Of a stretch of DNA of 64,000 nucleotides, positions 1 to 8,218 are shown in pieces; within the stretch, counting starts at the first letter, position 1; each line of letters opens with the position of its first letter. A program made the translations under genes and the position numbers. The DNA comes from Myxococcus stipitatus DSM 14675 (lineage in GTDB: Bacteria > Myxococcota > Myxococcia > Myxococcales > Myxococcaceae). The notes under the pieces were generated by a model. The model worked only from the letters and a program-made list of their open reading frames with translations, was not told where the DNA came from and ran no database searches. The stretch is from contig NC_020126.1 in assembly GCF_000331735.1 (NCBI RefSeq), positions 10,286,587-10,350,586 on the forward strand. The letters run 5' to 3'.

Positions 1-260
1 CCGACATCCTCAACTCCCTGGGCTACTCGGTCATGGTCAAGGGCCGCCTCCCCGACGCCGTGAAGCTGTTCGAGGCCAACGTCGCCCTCTTCCCCCAGGA
101 CGCCAACACCCACGACAGCCTGGGCGAGGCCTACGCCAACGCCGGACGAAAGGACGACGCCGTGCGCAGCTACCAGAAGTCCCTGGAGCTGAACCCGAAG
201 AACGACAACGCCAGGAAGATGCTGCGAGAGCTCGGCGCGGCGGCGGCCACGACGAAGTAG
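1..260 (+). CDS. C-terminal end of a serine hydrolase/TPR protein (5' truncated by window edge)
   Basis: The reading frame is already open at base 3 and runs to a TAG at 258-260, giving about 85 C-terminal residues. These contain two TPR-like helical hairpins (a segment with GRLPDAVKLFEANVALFP, then HDSLGEAYANAGRKDDA) and end in SLELNPKNDNA. The segment is closely similar to the C-terminus of the complete gene at 643-2226, so this is most likely the end of a tandem paralog, a beta-lactamase-fold hydrolase with a TPR tail. The catalytic part lies outside the window, so the enzymatic assignment rests only on the neighbour. Confidence 0.75.
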   Translation, partial: DILNSLGYSVMVKGRLPDAVKLFEANVALFPQDANTHDSLGEAYANAGRKDDAVRSYQKSLELNPKNDNARKMLRELGAAAATTK

Positions 261-642
261 CCACCCCTCCACACCGCGAGGACAGAGCGGAAACCACACC
301 GCTCCGTCCTCACGGACGCACCACCGCATCACGGCTTCGTGCTGGCGTGCAGCACCACCCCACCTGGCGCCACGGACTCACGCCAGGTCGCCACGGGAGG
401 TGCCCCCGCGAAGTCCCTCGTCACGCGCCAGGGTGCCCCCCTCGGAGCCCTCCTCGTTCAGCTCCTCGAGGGAGCGCCGCTGCGCTGTGACGGTCGCGGG
501 CCGCGGCGGCTCGCGGAAGTGGACGAAGAGGAAAGCGGCCCGACGCTCCTGGGTGCGGAGAAGCATGCAATCATCCACGAAAGTCTTCGTAGAACGCACG
601 ACGACGCAGCCCTTCCCCCTCGAGCCCCACCCGGATTCCCCC
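261..642. other. Intergenic spacer between tandem hydrolase paralogs
   Basis: These 382 bases separate the two paralogs. Open frames cross the spacer on both strands, but none has a credible start with domain content. It presumably holds the promoter of the downstream hydrolase. I see no convincing hairpin or operator. Confidence 0.5.
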
Positions 643-2226
643 ATGCGACACCGTCTACCTTCCCGCGTTCTCTCCACGGCCCTCTCGGGCCTCGTCGCCC
701 TTGGACTCCTCACCGGCGCGGACACGCCCAAGCCCGTCACGCAGTGGGTGGCCCGTCCTTCCGAAGCCGCTCGCATCGCTCGCGTCGAGCAGGGCCTCCC
801 CGCCCTCACCCTCCCCGGCGAGGCGCCTCGCAAGATGTCCCTCCAGGACTGGATGGCGCTGTATGCCATCCCCGGAGTCAGCGTCGCCGTCTTCGACAAG
901 GGCGCGCTCGTCTGGAGCAAGGGCTACGGCGTCAAGCACGCCGGTGGCAATGAGCCCGTCACCATCGACACCCTCTTCCAGGCCGCCTCCATCAGCAAGC
1001 CGGTGACGGCTCTCGCCGCCATGCACCACGCCGAGAAGCGCAAGTGGTCGCTCGACGAGAACATCAACGACAAGCTCGTCTCCTGGAAGGTGCCCGACAA
1101 CGAGTTCACGCAGGACCAGAAGGTGACGCTGCGCCGGCTGCTCTCCCACTCCGCCGGGACGACGGTGGGTGGCTTCCGTGGCTATTCACCCCAGGCCCCC
1201 TTGCCCACGCTGCCCCAGGTCCTGAACGGTGAGAGCCCGGCCAACACCGCCCCGGTGCGCGTGAATGTCGTGCCCGGCACCCTGACGCGCTACAGCGGCG
1301 GCGGCACGCTCATCGTCCAGCAGATGCTCATCGACCAGCTCCAGAAGCCGTTCCCCCAAATCATGCGGGAGACGGTGCTCGCGCCCCTGGGCATGAAGCA
1401 CAGCACCTTCGAGCACCCCCTGCCCAAGCACCTCGAGCCGCTCGCCGCCAGCGGGACTCGCTCGGGTGGAAAGACGGTCGAGGGACGCTGGGCCGTCCAC
1501 CCGGAGCTGGCCGCCGCCGGCCTGTGGACCACGCCCACGGACCTCACGCGCATCGGGCTGGAGGTGTCCCCGGTGTCCAAGGGCCCCTCCCAGCGGGTGG
1601 TCTCCAAGGCCATGGCCCAGCAGATGCTCACCCGGCAGTCGGAGTCCTTCGGCATCGGCTTCCTGCGTCGCAAGGACCTGCCGTGGTTCGGCCATGCTGG
1701 CGGGAACCAGGGCTACCGCTGCCTTCTCATCGCCTTCCCCGAAACGGGAAGCGGCATCGCCATCATGACCAACTCGGATGACGGCATGTTCCTCTTCGAC
1801 CGCCTCGTCTCCAGCGCCGCCGCCGAGTACGGCTGGAAGGGCTTCACCGCCGACCCCGAGTCCGCCTCCTTCACCACGGACATGCTCCTGCGGATGAAGG
1901 GCGCCGACGCCGCCATCGCCTGGTTCACCGCGCACAAGAACACCGCGACCGGAAAGGACGCGCCGTCCGCCGCCGTCCTCAACGACCTGGCTTATGGGCT
2001 CATGGGCAAGGGCCAGCTCCCCGACGCCTTGAAGCTGTTCGAGACCAACGTCGCCCTCTACCCCGAGGACGCCAACGCCCACGACAGCCTGGGTGAGGGC
2101 TACGCCGCCGCTGGCCGCAAGGGCGACGCCATCCGCAGCTACAAGAAGTCCCTGGAGCTCAACCCCCAGAACGACAACGCCGTGAAGCAGCTGAAGGACC
2201 TGGGCGCGGGGGCAGCCGCGAAGTAG
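643..2226 (+). CDS. Exported beta-lactamase-family serine hydrolase with C-terminal TPRs
   Basis: A 527-residue protein. The frame is open further upstream, but the start at 643 is chosen because it gives a typical signal peptide (MRHRLPS then a hydrophobic stretch ending LLTGA). The class C beta-lactamase/DD-peptidase fold follows: the SxxK motif is SISK within QAASISKPVTALA, the second motif is YSG within TRYSGGGTL, and a GHAGG motif corresponds to the third box. The last ~90 residues are TPR-like, as in the upstream partial paralog. Families of this build include esterases, D-aminopeptidases and penicillin-binding-like proteins; the substrate cannot be told from sequence. It is expected in the periplasm or outside the cell. 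Confidence 0.85.
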   Translation: MRHRLPSRVLSTALSGLVALGLLTGADTPKPVTQWVARPSEAARIARVEQGLPALTLPGEAPRKMSLQDWMALYAIPGVSVAVFDKGALVWSKGYGVKHAGGNEPVTIDTLFQAASISKPVTALAAMHHAEKRKWSLDENINDKLVSWKVPDNEFTQDQKVTLRRLLSHSAGTTVGGFRGYSPQAPLPTLPQVLNGESPANTAPVRVNVVPGTLTRYSGGGTLIVQQMLIDQLQKPFPQIMRETVLAPLGMKHSTFEHPLPKHLEPLAASGTRSGGKTVEGRWAVHPELAAAGLWTTPTDLTRIGLEVSPVSKGPSQRVVSKAMAQQMLTRQSESFGIGFLRRKDLPWFGHAGGNQGYRCLLIAFPETGSGIAIMTNSDDGMFLFDRLVSSAAAEYGWKGFTADPESASFTTDMLLRMKGADAAIAWFTAHKNTATGKDAPSAAVLNDLAYGLMGKGQLPDALKLFETNVALYPEDANAHDSLGEGYAAAGRKGDAIRSYKKSLELNPQNDNAVKQLKDLGAGAAAK

Positions 2227-2240
2227 CCCTCGGCTCACAC

Positions 2241-2272
2241 GGGCCCGGCGCTCAGCTTCGAGGCGCGGGCCC
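2241..2272. terminator. Hairpin between convergent genes
   Basis: GGGCCCG at the left and CGGGCCC at the right can pair around a TTCG-containing loop, forming a GC-rich stem of about ten pairs with one bulge. It sits between the stop of the serine hydrolase (2226) and the stop of the convergent sigma factor gene (2282). No T-tract follows, so its role as a terminator is inferred from position and stem strength. Confidence 0.4.
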
Positions 2273-2281
2273 TCTGCCCTC

Positions 2282-3538
2282 TCAGCGCGTGTCGTTGAGC
2301 CGCGCCGCCTGCGTCAGCAGGTAGTTGCGCTCCGGGAGGCTGGTGGTCCGCTCCGCCGCCTTCCGGTAGTGGGCCACCGCCTCAGCGTGTCGCCCCGCCC
2401 GCTCGAAGAGGTGCGCGCGGACCGCGTCGAGACGGTGGCTCTCCTCCAGCCGCCCCTCCGCGTCCAGCGCCTTCAAGAGCTCCAGTCCCGCCTCTGGCCC
2501 GTGCACCATCGCCGTCGCGATGGCGTGGTTGAGCGCCACCACCGGGTTGTCGGACAGCCCCATCAACACACCGTAGAGCGCGAGGATTTGGGGCCAGTCC
2601 GTGTCCTCGGCCCGCGCGGCCTCGTCGTGCACCGCAGCGATGGCCGCCTGCACCTGGTACGTCCCCAGCGAGCCCTTCGACAGCGTCGCGGAGATGAGCG
2701 CGACGCCCTCTTCAATCATCGCCGCGTTCCAGAGGCTCCGGTCCTGGACGTCGAGCGGAACCAGCTCCCCCTCCGGCCCCGTCCTCGCCGCGCGCCGCGC
2801 ATCCGTGAGCAGCATCAGCGCCAGCAGCCCCGCCGCCTCGCCGTCCTCCGGCAGGAGCGTGTGCAGCATCCGCGTGAGGCGAATCGCCTCGCCCGACAGG
2901 TCCGTGCGGTGCAGCTCCGGCCCGGAGCTGGCCGTGTAGCCCTCACTGAAGATGAGGTAGAGCACGTGCAGCACCGCGCCCAGCCGCTGTGCGGTCTCCT
3001 CCGGCGTGGGCTTCTGGAACGGCACCCCGGAGCCCTGGATGCTCTGCTTGGCCCGGCTGATCCGCTGCGCCATCGTCGACTCGGGGACGAGGAACGCCTT
3101 GGCGATCTCCGCCGTCGTCAACCCGCCCACCGCGCGCAGCGTCAGCGCAATCGCGGAGGCCGTGGTCAGCGCGGGGTGACAGCACATGAACAACAACACG
3201 AGCGCGTCGTCCCGCCCCGCCAGCTCGTCCCCGTCCCGAGGCAGCACGAGCTGAAGCTCCGGCGGCACCAGGCTCACCACCAGCTCCTCGCGGTGGCGGC
3301 GCGCGGCCTCGGCGCGCACGTGGTCCGTGATTCGCCGTGAGGCGACCTGAATCAACCACGCACGCGGGTCGTCCGGCACGCCGTCGCGCGGCCACTGCAG
3401 GGCCGCCGCGAGCAGCGCCTCCTGCACCGCGTCCTCCGAGGCGCCGAAGTCTCGAAACTTCCGGAGGATGGCACCCAGCACCCGCGGCGCATGCTCCCGC
3501 AGCAGGTGCTCGATGCGTCTGTCACTCGACTCCGTCAT
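2282..3538 (-). CDS. ECF sigma factor with C-terminal TPR-like extension (ECF42-type)
   Basis: A 418-residue protein, much longer than a plain ECF sigma factor (~180-200). The N-terminal part has region sigma2 features (FRDFGASEDAVQEALLAAALQWP, then DDPRAWLIQVASRRITD). A sigma4-like helix-turn-helix follows (GGLTTAEIAKAFLVPESTMAQRISRAK). The remaining ~230 residues are helical and TPR-like, ending in a HYRKAAERTTSLPERNYLLTQ-type segment. This architecture, together with an adjacent DGPF/YCII gene, is the hallmark of the ECF42 group. The ATG at 3538 overlaps the TGA of the upstream DGPF gene (TGATG), so the two are probably translationally coupled. A GTG at 3541 is an alternative start. Confidence 0.9.
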   Translation of the reverse strand: MTESSDRRIEHLLREHAPRVLGAILRKFRDFGASEDAVQEALLAAALQWPRDGVPDDPRAWLIQVASRRITDHVRAEAARRHREELVVSLVPPELQLVLPRDGDELAGRDDALVLLFMCCHPALTTASAIALTLRAVGGLTTAEIAKAFLVPESTMAQRISRAKQSIQGSGVPFQKPTPEETAQRLGAVLHVLYLIFSEGYTASSGPELHRTDLSGEAIRLTRMLHTLLPEDGEAAGLLALMLLTDARRAARTGPEGELVPLDVQDRSLWNAAMIEEGVALISATLSKGSLGTYQVQAAIAAVHDEAARAEDTDWPQILALYGVLMGLSDNPVVALNHAIATAMVHGPEAGLELLKALDAEGRLEESHRLDAVRAHLFERAGRHAEAVAHYRKAAERTTSLPERNYLLTQAARLNDTR

Positions 3539-3939
3539 CACATCATGTCGGGCGGCGGACCACTCATCACCTGCCGCACTTCGATCGCCATGTTGAGCGG
3601 CGCGCCCCCTCGCCCGGGAGCAGCGGACGCCTCCGCGGCGATGTCATAGGCGCGCTCCGGGCTGTCCACTTCGACAATCCAGTAGCCCGCGAGGAACTCC
3701 TTCGACTCGGGGAAGATGCCGTCGGTGATGGGCTTGCCGTCCGCGCCCGCGCGAACCCGCTTCGCCTGGTCCGGGAACGCCAGCCCTTCGGCCACCAGCA
3801 GCTCCCCCGTCTCGCGGAGCTTCTTCGCGAAGCCCACCATGAACCGGATGTGCGCCTGGATGTCCTCCTTCGGCCAGTGAAGGATGCCGCCGGCGCCCTC
3901 GCGAGGGGAGTTCATCATCAGCATGTATTTCATCTTCAT
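3538..3939 (-). CDS. DGPF/YCII-domain protein
   Basis: A 133-residue protein beginning MKMKYMLMMNSP and carrying the DGIF-PESKEFLAGYWIVEVDSPERA segment typical of the YCII/DGPF ferredoxin-like fold. Members of this family are very often encoded directly upstream of ECF42 sigma factors and are thought to be partners or targets of that sigma factor; the biochemical role is unclear. Here the stop overlaps the start of the sigma gene. A methionine at the third codon could also be the start. Confidence 0.88.
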   Translation of the reverse strand: MKMKYMLMMNSPREGAGGILHWPKEDIQAHIRFMVGFAKKLRETGELLVAEGLAFPDQAKRVRAGADGKPITDGIFPESKEFLAGYWIVEVDSPERAYDIAAEASAAPGRGGAPLNMAIEVRQVMSGPPPDMM

Positions 3940-4097
3940 GGGGTGGCTCTCTCGTCTCTTCGGTCACCCGCGCCCCGGGATTGGGTGCGCGTTCATCGGG
4001 ATGTCGGAGCCACGCGCGAGGTCTCGACATCGGCGATTAAATTAATCGACGCGCCTCGCAAGCGGGCGAAACAACTGGAGTCTTCCGCGAGGACACC

Positions 4098-5468
4098 TCA
4101 GCAGACCTTGCCCGGATTGAGGATACCCAGGGGGTCCATGGCCCCCTTGAGGCGCCGGTGCACCCGCATCGCCTCCTCGCCCAGCTGCCGCCCCAGGAAG
4201 GGTTGCTTCAGCACCCCCACCCCATGCTCCCCGGTGATGGTGCCCCCCAGCGCCAGCGCCGCCTCCAGGATGTCGTCGAACGCCGCGCGGGCCCTCGCCA
4301 GCGCCGCCGGATCCTTCCGGTCGAAGACGACGGTGGGGTGCATGTTGCCGTCCCCCGCGTGGCCGAAGGTGCCGACCAGCACCTCGCGCCGCGCGGCGAT
4401 GCCCTCCACGGCGGCGAGCAGCTCCGGGATTCGCGACAGCGGCACCCCCACGTCATCCAGCAGCGTCGCCCCCTGCCGCTCCAGCGCGGGGAAGGCCAGC
4501 CTTCGCGCGGTGAGGAGCAACTCCCCCTCCGCTTCGTCCTCGGAGTGGGTGACGAAGGTGGCGCCCGCCGCCTCACAGCAGCGCGCCATCGCCTCGATCT
4601 CCGCCACGCCCTGGTCGCCGCCCGCGTCGGAGCGCGCCAGCAGGAAGGCCGCGGCCTCCACGTCCAGGCCCAGCGGCTTGTACGCCTCCACCGCCCGGCA
4701 CGTGGCCCGGTCCATCAGCTCCAGCAGGGAGGGCCTCGTGCGCGCCATGATGTCCGTGACCGCGAGACCCGCGCCGGACAGCGTGGGGAAGGTGGCCACC
4801 AGCGTCGTCGCGCGAGGAGGCTTGGGGCGCAGCTTCAGCGTCGCCTCGGTGATGACGCCCAGCGTGCCCTCCGAGCCGACGAACAGCCGCGTCAGGTCAT
4901 AGCCCGCGACGTTCTTCACCGTGCGCCCGCCCGTGCGCACCACGGAGCCATCCGCCAGCACGACCTCCAGCCCCAGCACCGCGTCCCCGGTGACGCCGTA
5001 CTTCACGCAGCACAGGCCCCCCGCGTTTGTCGCCAGGTTGCCGCCCAGGCTGGAGAACTCCCAGCTCGCCGGGTCCGGCGCGTACCAGAGGCCCTTCTCC
5101 GCCGCCGCGGCCTTCACCTCCGCGTTCAACACCCCCGGTTGAACCACCGCCAGCAAACCTCGGGGGTCCACCTCCAGCACCCGGTTCATCCGCATCAGCG
5201 ACAGCACGATGCAGCCGTCCGTCGCGTTCGCGCCACCCGACAGCCCGGAGCCCGCGCCCCGAGGCACCACCGGCACCTTCCGCGCGGAGGCGACGCGCAG
5301 CACCGCGCGCACGTCGTCCGTACACGTCGCGCGCACGAGCACCAGGGGCTGCCCCGACGGTGCCCACTCCGCCTGGTCGCGACGATGCGCCTCCAGCACG
5401 TCCGCGTCGGTGATCAGCGCTTCCGAGGGAAGCACCGCCGCCAGCTCTCGCAACAGCGCCGTGTTCAT
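4098..5468 (-). CDS. FAD-linked oxidase, glycolate/D-lactate dehydrogenase GlcD-like
   Basis: A 456-residue protein. The N-terminal PCMH-type FAD-binding domain shows VPRGAGSGLSGGANATDG and later SLGGNLATNAGGLCCVKYG, VKNVAGYDLTRLFVGSEGTLGVITEA. The C-terminal FAD-oxidase domain shows GHAGDGNMHPTVVFD and ends GEHGVGVLKQPFL...LNPGKVC, all typical of GlcD and D-2-hydroxyacid dehydrogenases. It should oxidise a 2-hydroxy acid with FAD. The ATG at 5468 is preferred over an upstream start at 5516 because GGGAG lies about 10 bases before it. No glcE/glcF partners are nearby, which favours a stand-alone D-lactate or 2-hydroxyacid dehydrogenase over a full glycolate oxidase. Confidence 0.88.
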   Translation of the reverse strand: MNTALLRELAAVLPSEALITDADVLEAHRRDQAEWAPSGQPLVLVRATCTDDVRAVLRVASARKVPVVPRGAGSGLSGGANATDGCIVLSLMRMNRVLEVDPRGLLAVVQPGVLNAEVKAAAAEKGLWYAPDPASWEFSSLGGNLATNAGGLCCVKYGVTGDAVLGLEVVLADGSVVRTGGRTVKNVAGYDLTRLFVGSEGTLGVITEATLKLRPKPPRATTLVATFPTLSGAGLAVTDIMARTRPSLLELMDRATCRAVEAYKPLGLDVEAAAFLLARSDAGGDQGVAEIEAMARCCEAAGATFVTHSEDEAEGELLLTARRLAFPALERQGATLLDDVGVPLSRIPELLAAVEGIAARREVLVGTFGHAGDGNMHPTVVFDRKDPAALARARAAFDDILEAALALGGTITGEHGVGVLKQPFLGRQLGEEAMRVHRRLKGAMDPLGILNPGKVC

Positions 5469-5698
5469 GACGAGTGCTCTCCCACCCATGCGCGCATCTT
5501 CGAGTGCAGGGCCCACCTACCTGATGCCGCCACCGACTCGGCGAGAAAGCGAAGGGGAACAACACGCGAGCGAGCCCCCGTCGTGCCCGGACTGTTCTCC
5601 GGGCAACCATGCTGTCCAACCTCCCCGATTGACGCAAGGACAGCACCGTCGTGAGGATGCGCGCGCTGCTCGGTGCGAACCCATCGGAGGCGACTGAC

Positions 5699-6262
5699 AT
5701 GCCCAAGGTGCTGATTCTGGCTGGTGACGCGGCGGAGTCCCTGGAGGTGATGTACCCGTACCAACGGCTGCTGGAGGAAGGCTACGAGGTCCACCTCGCC
5801 GCCCCGTCGAAGAAGAAGCTCCAGTTCGTGGTGCACGACTTCGTGGACGGCTTCGACACGTACACGGAGAAGCCCGGCTACACGTGGCAGGCGGACCTGG
5901 CCTTCTCCGAGGTGAAGCCCGCCGACTACGTCGCCCTGGTCATCCCCGGCGGCCGCGCCCCGGAGTACCTCCGCAACAACGCCGACTGTCAGCGCATCGT
6001 CCGGCACTTCTTCGAGCAGAACCGCCCCGTGGCCCACATCTGCCACGGCCCGCTGCTGCTCACCGCCGCCGGAGTCCTCAAGGGCCGCAAGAGCGCCGCG
6101 TACCCCGCGCTGAAGCTCGACGTGCAGGGCGCGGGCGCGGAGTTCATCGACTCCGCCGCCGTCCTCGACGGGAACATGGTCTCCACGCGCGCCTGGCCGG
6201 ACCACCCCGCGTGGATGCGCGAGTTCATGAAGCTGCTGCGCGCCAAGGCCCCCGCGGCCTGA
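5699..6262 (+). CDS. DJ-1/PfpI-family protein
   Basis: A 187-residue class I glutamine-amidotransferase-like protein. The nucleophile elbow HICHGP places the reactive cysteine near residue 115, and VIPGGRAPEYLR matches the PfpI family oxyanion region. Members act as deglycases, proteases or stress-response hydrolases; which activity applies here cannot be told. The start at 5699 has GGAGG nine bases upstream and replaces a longer frame opening at 5651. It is transcribed divergently from the GlcD-like gene. Confidence 0.88.
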   Translation: MPKVLILAGDAAESLEVMYPYQRLLEEGYEVHLAAPSKKKLQFVVHDFVDGFDTYTEKPGYTWQADLAFSEVKPADYVALVIPGGRAPEYLRNNADCQRIVRHFFEQNRPVAHICHGPLLLTAAGVLKGRKSAAYPALKLDVQGAGAEFIDSAAVLDGNMVSTRAWPDHPAWMREFMKLLRAKAPAA

Positions 6263-6322
6263 CGTCTTGACGCCAGGGCCCACTCCCGCCGAAGTGGGCC
6301 CCGGCGGCTGTCCCCGCCCACC

Positions 6323-7075
6323 ATGTCCGAGGACTCCCCCACGCCCCCCAGGAGGACAGCGGTCGACACGTCGGTCCCCGACTTCGACATGCCCTTCCCC
6401 CAGATGCTCGCCGTGCGCGTCTGGAGCGTGCTGCTGGAGCTCATCACCCGGGTGGGGGACCTGCTGGTGCTCGTCTGGCGCCCGCGCCTCGTCCCGCCCT
6501 ACCTGAGCCTCTGGCTGCGGGAGGCACTCGCCTCCCCCTACCGCGCGCGTCGCTCCTTCGACGTGGTCCGCGTCCTCCACGCCAGCGGCCAGCACTTCCG
6601 GGAGCTCATCTACGGGGAGACACCCGTCCACACCGCCGTGTGGCTCTTCAAGAAGGCGGGCCTCACCTCCGCCTCCCAGCTGGTGGACCTGGGCGCGGGC
6701 CGGGGCCGCGTGCTCCTCGCCGCGCGCTGGATGGGCGCTGGGGCCCGAGGCATCGAGCTGCTGGAGCAGCACGTGACGCTCGCCTCGGGGCTGGTGCGCC
6801 GGGCGGGCGCGGAGCTGCGCCAGGGGGACGCCACCCAGGCCGACCTGGGCGACGCCACCCACGTCTTCATCAACTGGACCGCGCTGTCCCCCGAGACGCG
6901 CGAGCGCATCGTCGAGCGCCTGCGCACCTGCCGCCCCGGCACCCGCGTCCTCACCGTCACCCGCCCCGTGGAGGGCCCGGGCTTCACCCTCCTCTCGCGG
7001 CACTCGCTCCTCTTCACCTGGGGCGTGGAGGACGTCTGGATTCACGAGCGGTGCGCCCCCGGGGATGCTCTTTGA
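6323..7075 (+). CDS. SAM-dependent methyltransferase with N-terminal hydrophobic segment
   Basis: A 250-residue protein. Motif I is VDLGAGRGR (about residue 120), followed by an acidic post-I region (GARGIELLEQH) and FINWTALSPETRERIVE, typical of class I methyltransferases. A hydrophobic stretch (VRVWSVLLELITRVGDLLVLVW) near residues 30-55 suggests membrane attachment. The gene begins about 60 bases after the DJ-1 gene on the same strand, so they may be co-transcribed. The substrate is unknown. Confidence 0.75.
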   Translation: MSEDSPTPPRRTAVDTSVPDFDMPFPQMLAVRVWSVLLELITRVGDLLVLVWRPRLVPPYLSLWLREALASPYRARRSFDVVRVLHASGQHFRELIYGETPVHTAVWLFKKAGLTSASQLVDLGAGRGRVLLAARWMGAGARGIELLEQHVTLASGLVRRAGAELRQGDATQADLGDATHVFINWTALSPETRERIVERLRTCRPGTRVLTVTRPVEGPGFTLLSRHSLLFTWGVEDVWIHERCAPGDAL

Positions 7076-7270
7076 GATGCAAACACTCCAGCGGGGGCAC
7101 GGGTGGACCCGACTCCGGCGTGGCTTCCTCTCGTGACGGCTCCATGCCTAGGCTCGCCGGCTCGATGCCGGTCGGACGGGTCCGCCTCCCCCCGGGGCGC
7201 GCCCTCTTCACGACTGGATGACTCAGGTCCCCGGGCCCATGGGCCATGGGGCACACAGGAGCAGGCTCAC

Positions 7271-7552
7271 ATGAAGGCATGGATGGCCGTGGCGATGCTG
7301 GCGGTGGTTCCCCTGGTCGGATGCGGTGGCTCGCGCGAGCTGAACCGCGCGCGCGCCGAGTCGAACGTGCTGCGCAAGGACGCCGAGTCGCTGCGCGCGG
7401 AGAACGAGGCCCTGAAGACCAAGGTGTCCGAGCTGGAGGGGGAGCTGGCCAACGTGTCGAAGGAGCGCGACGAGCTGAAGGTCGCCGCGGAGCAGGCCGC
7501 CGCCGCTCCGGCCGTGGTCCCCGCCGCGGGTGGCAAGAAGCGCAAGAAGTAG
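7271..7552 (+). CDS. Small coiled-coil lipoprotein
   Basis: A 93-residue protein. A signal sequence runs into a lipobox (PLVGCGG), so the mature protein should be lipidated at the cysteine near residue 18. The mature part is a charged heptad-rich helix (ESLRAENEALKTKVSELEGE) ending in an Ala/Pro linker and a lysine-rich tail GGKKRKK. This resembles small outer-membrane lipoproteins that trimerise by coiled coil and contact the envelope through basic residues, but it is not a recognisable Lpp. The start at 7271 is chosen for the signal peptide. Confidence 0.75.
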   Translation: MKAWMAVAMLAVVPLVGCGGSRELNRARAESNVLRKDAESLRAENEALKTKVSELEGELANVSKERDELKVAAEQAAAAPAVVPAAGGKKRKK

Positions 7553-7752
7553 TCCTGGGAGCATCCGGCGTGTCGGAGCGTTCGGCCCGACACGTCGGAA
7601 GCCCTGTCGGCGGTGCCCCTCGTGAGGCGCGCCCCAGGGCACCTCGGGCCTCGAGGCGCCCGGCACACCCACTGCACTGACGGACGCTCACCCCGGAGCA
7701 ACCCCGCCCCGGCCGCGGCGGTGACACCGCCCCGCTCCCGCAGGAGTGAGCC

Positions 7753-8145
7753 ATGCCCGAAGTGACCATCGACAAGCCCGCGCAGCCGCAAGCCTCTCCC
7801 CAGACGACGGAGAGCCTGACGGCCACGCTCGTCAACCAGACCCAGGCCAACCTGCTGCTCGTGAAGTCGGCCAGCGGCCTGCAGTGGACCCGCCCGCCCC
7901 CGGCCACCATCACCCCGGGCCAGTCCGGGCAGTTCGCCAGTCCCGGGGACTTCAGCAACCCCTCTTCGGGCTCTGTCGTCTACCAGTCCGCCTCCTCGGG
8001 CGGCGCGACGTTCACGCTGACGTGGGACATCCCCTCCGTCGGCGCCAACAGCATCCACTGGCAGACGACCCCGGGGCTCACCGCGCAGGAGAGCGGCTCG
8101 CTGAGCGGGTGGAACCTCTCCGCCTCCTGGTTCATCAGCGGGTGA
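7753..8145 (+). CDS. Small beta-sandwich protein, aegerolysin/ET79-like
   Basis: A 130-residue protein without signal peptide, rich in Ser, Thr, Gly and Gln with alternating beta-strand patterns. The core (ATLVNQTQANLLLVKSASG, then PPATITPGQSGQF, then GSVVYQSASSGGATFTLTWD) recalls aegerolysin-family and crystal-protein ET79-like folds, in which a PP-x-I-x-PGQ turn precedes strand pairs. Such proteins bind membrane lipids and often work with a pore-forming partner; none is visible nearby. The family call is from memory of the pattern and is uncertain. A GGAG lies 10-14 bases before the ATG. Confidence 0.5.
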   Translation: MPEVTIDKPAQPQASPQTTESLTATLVNQTQANLLLVKSASGLQWTRPPPATITPGQSGQFASPGDFSNPSSGSVVYQSASSGGATFTLTWDIPSVGANSIHWQTTPGLTAQESGSLSGWNLSASWFISG

Positions 8146-8218
8146 TGCCATGCCGGTGAGTGCCGGGACCGCGCTCCTCGCTCACGGCTGGGCTAGAATC
8201 CCGAGGTCCAGGCCCCCC

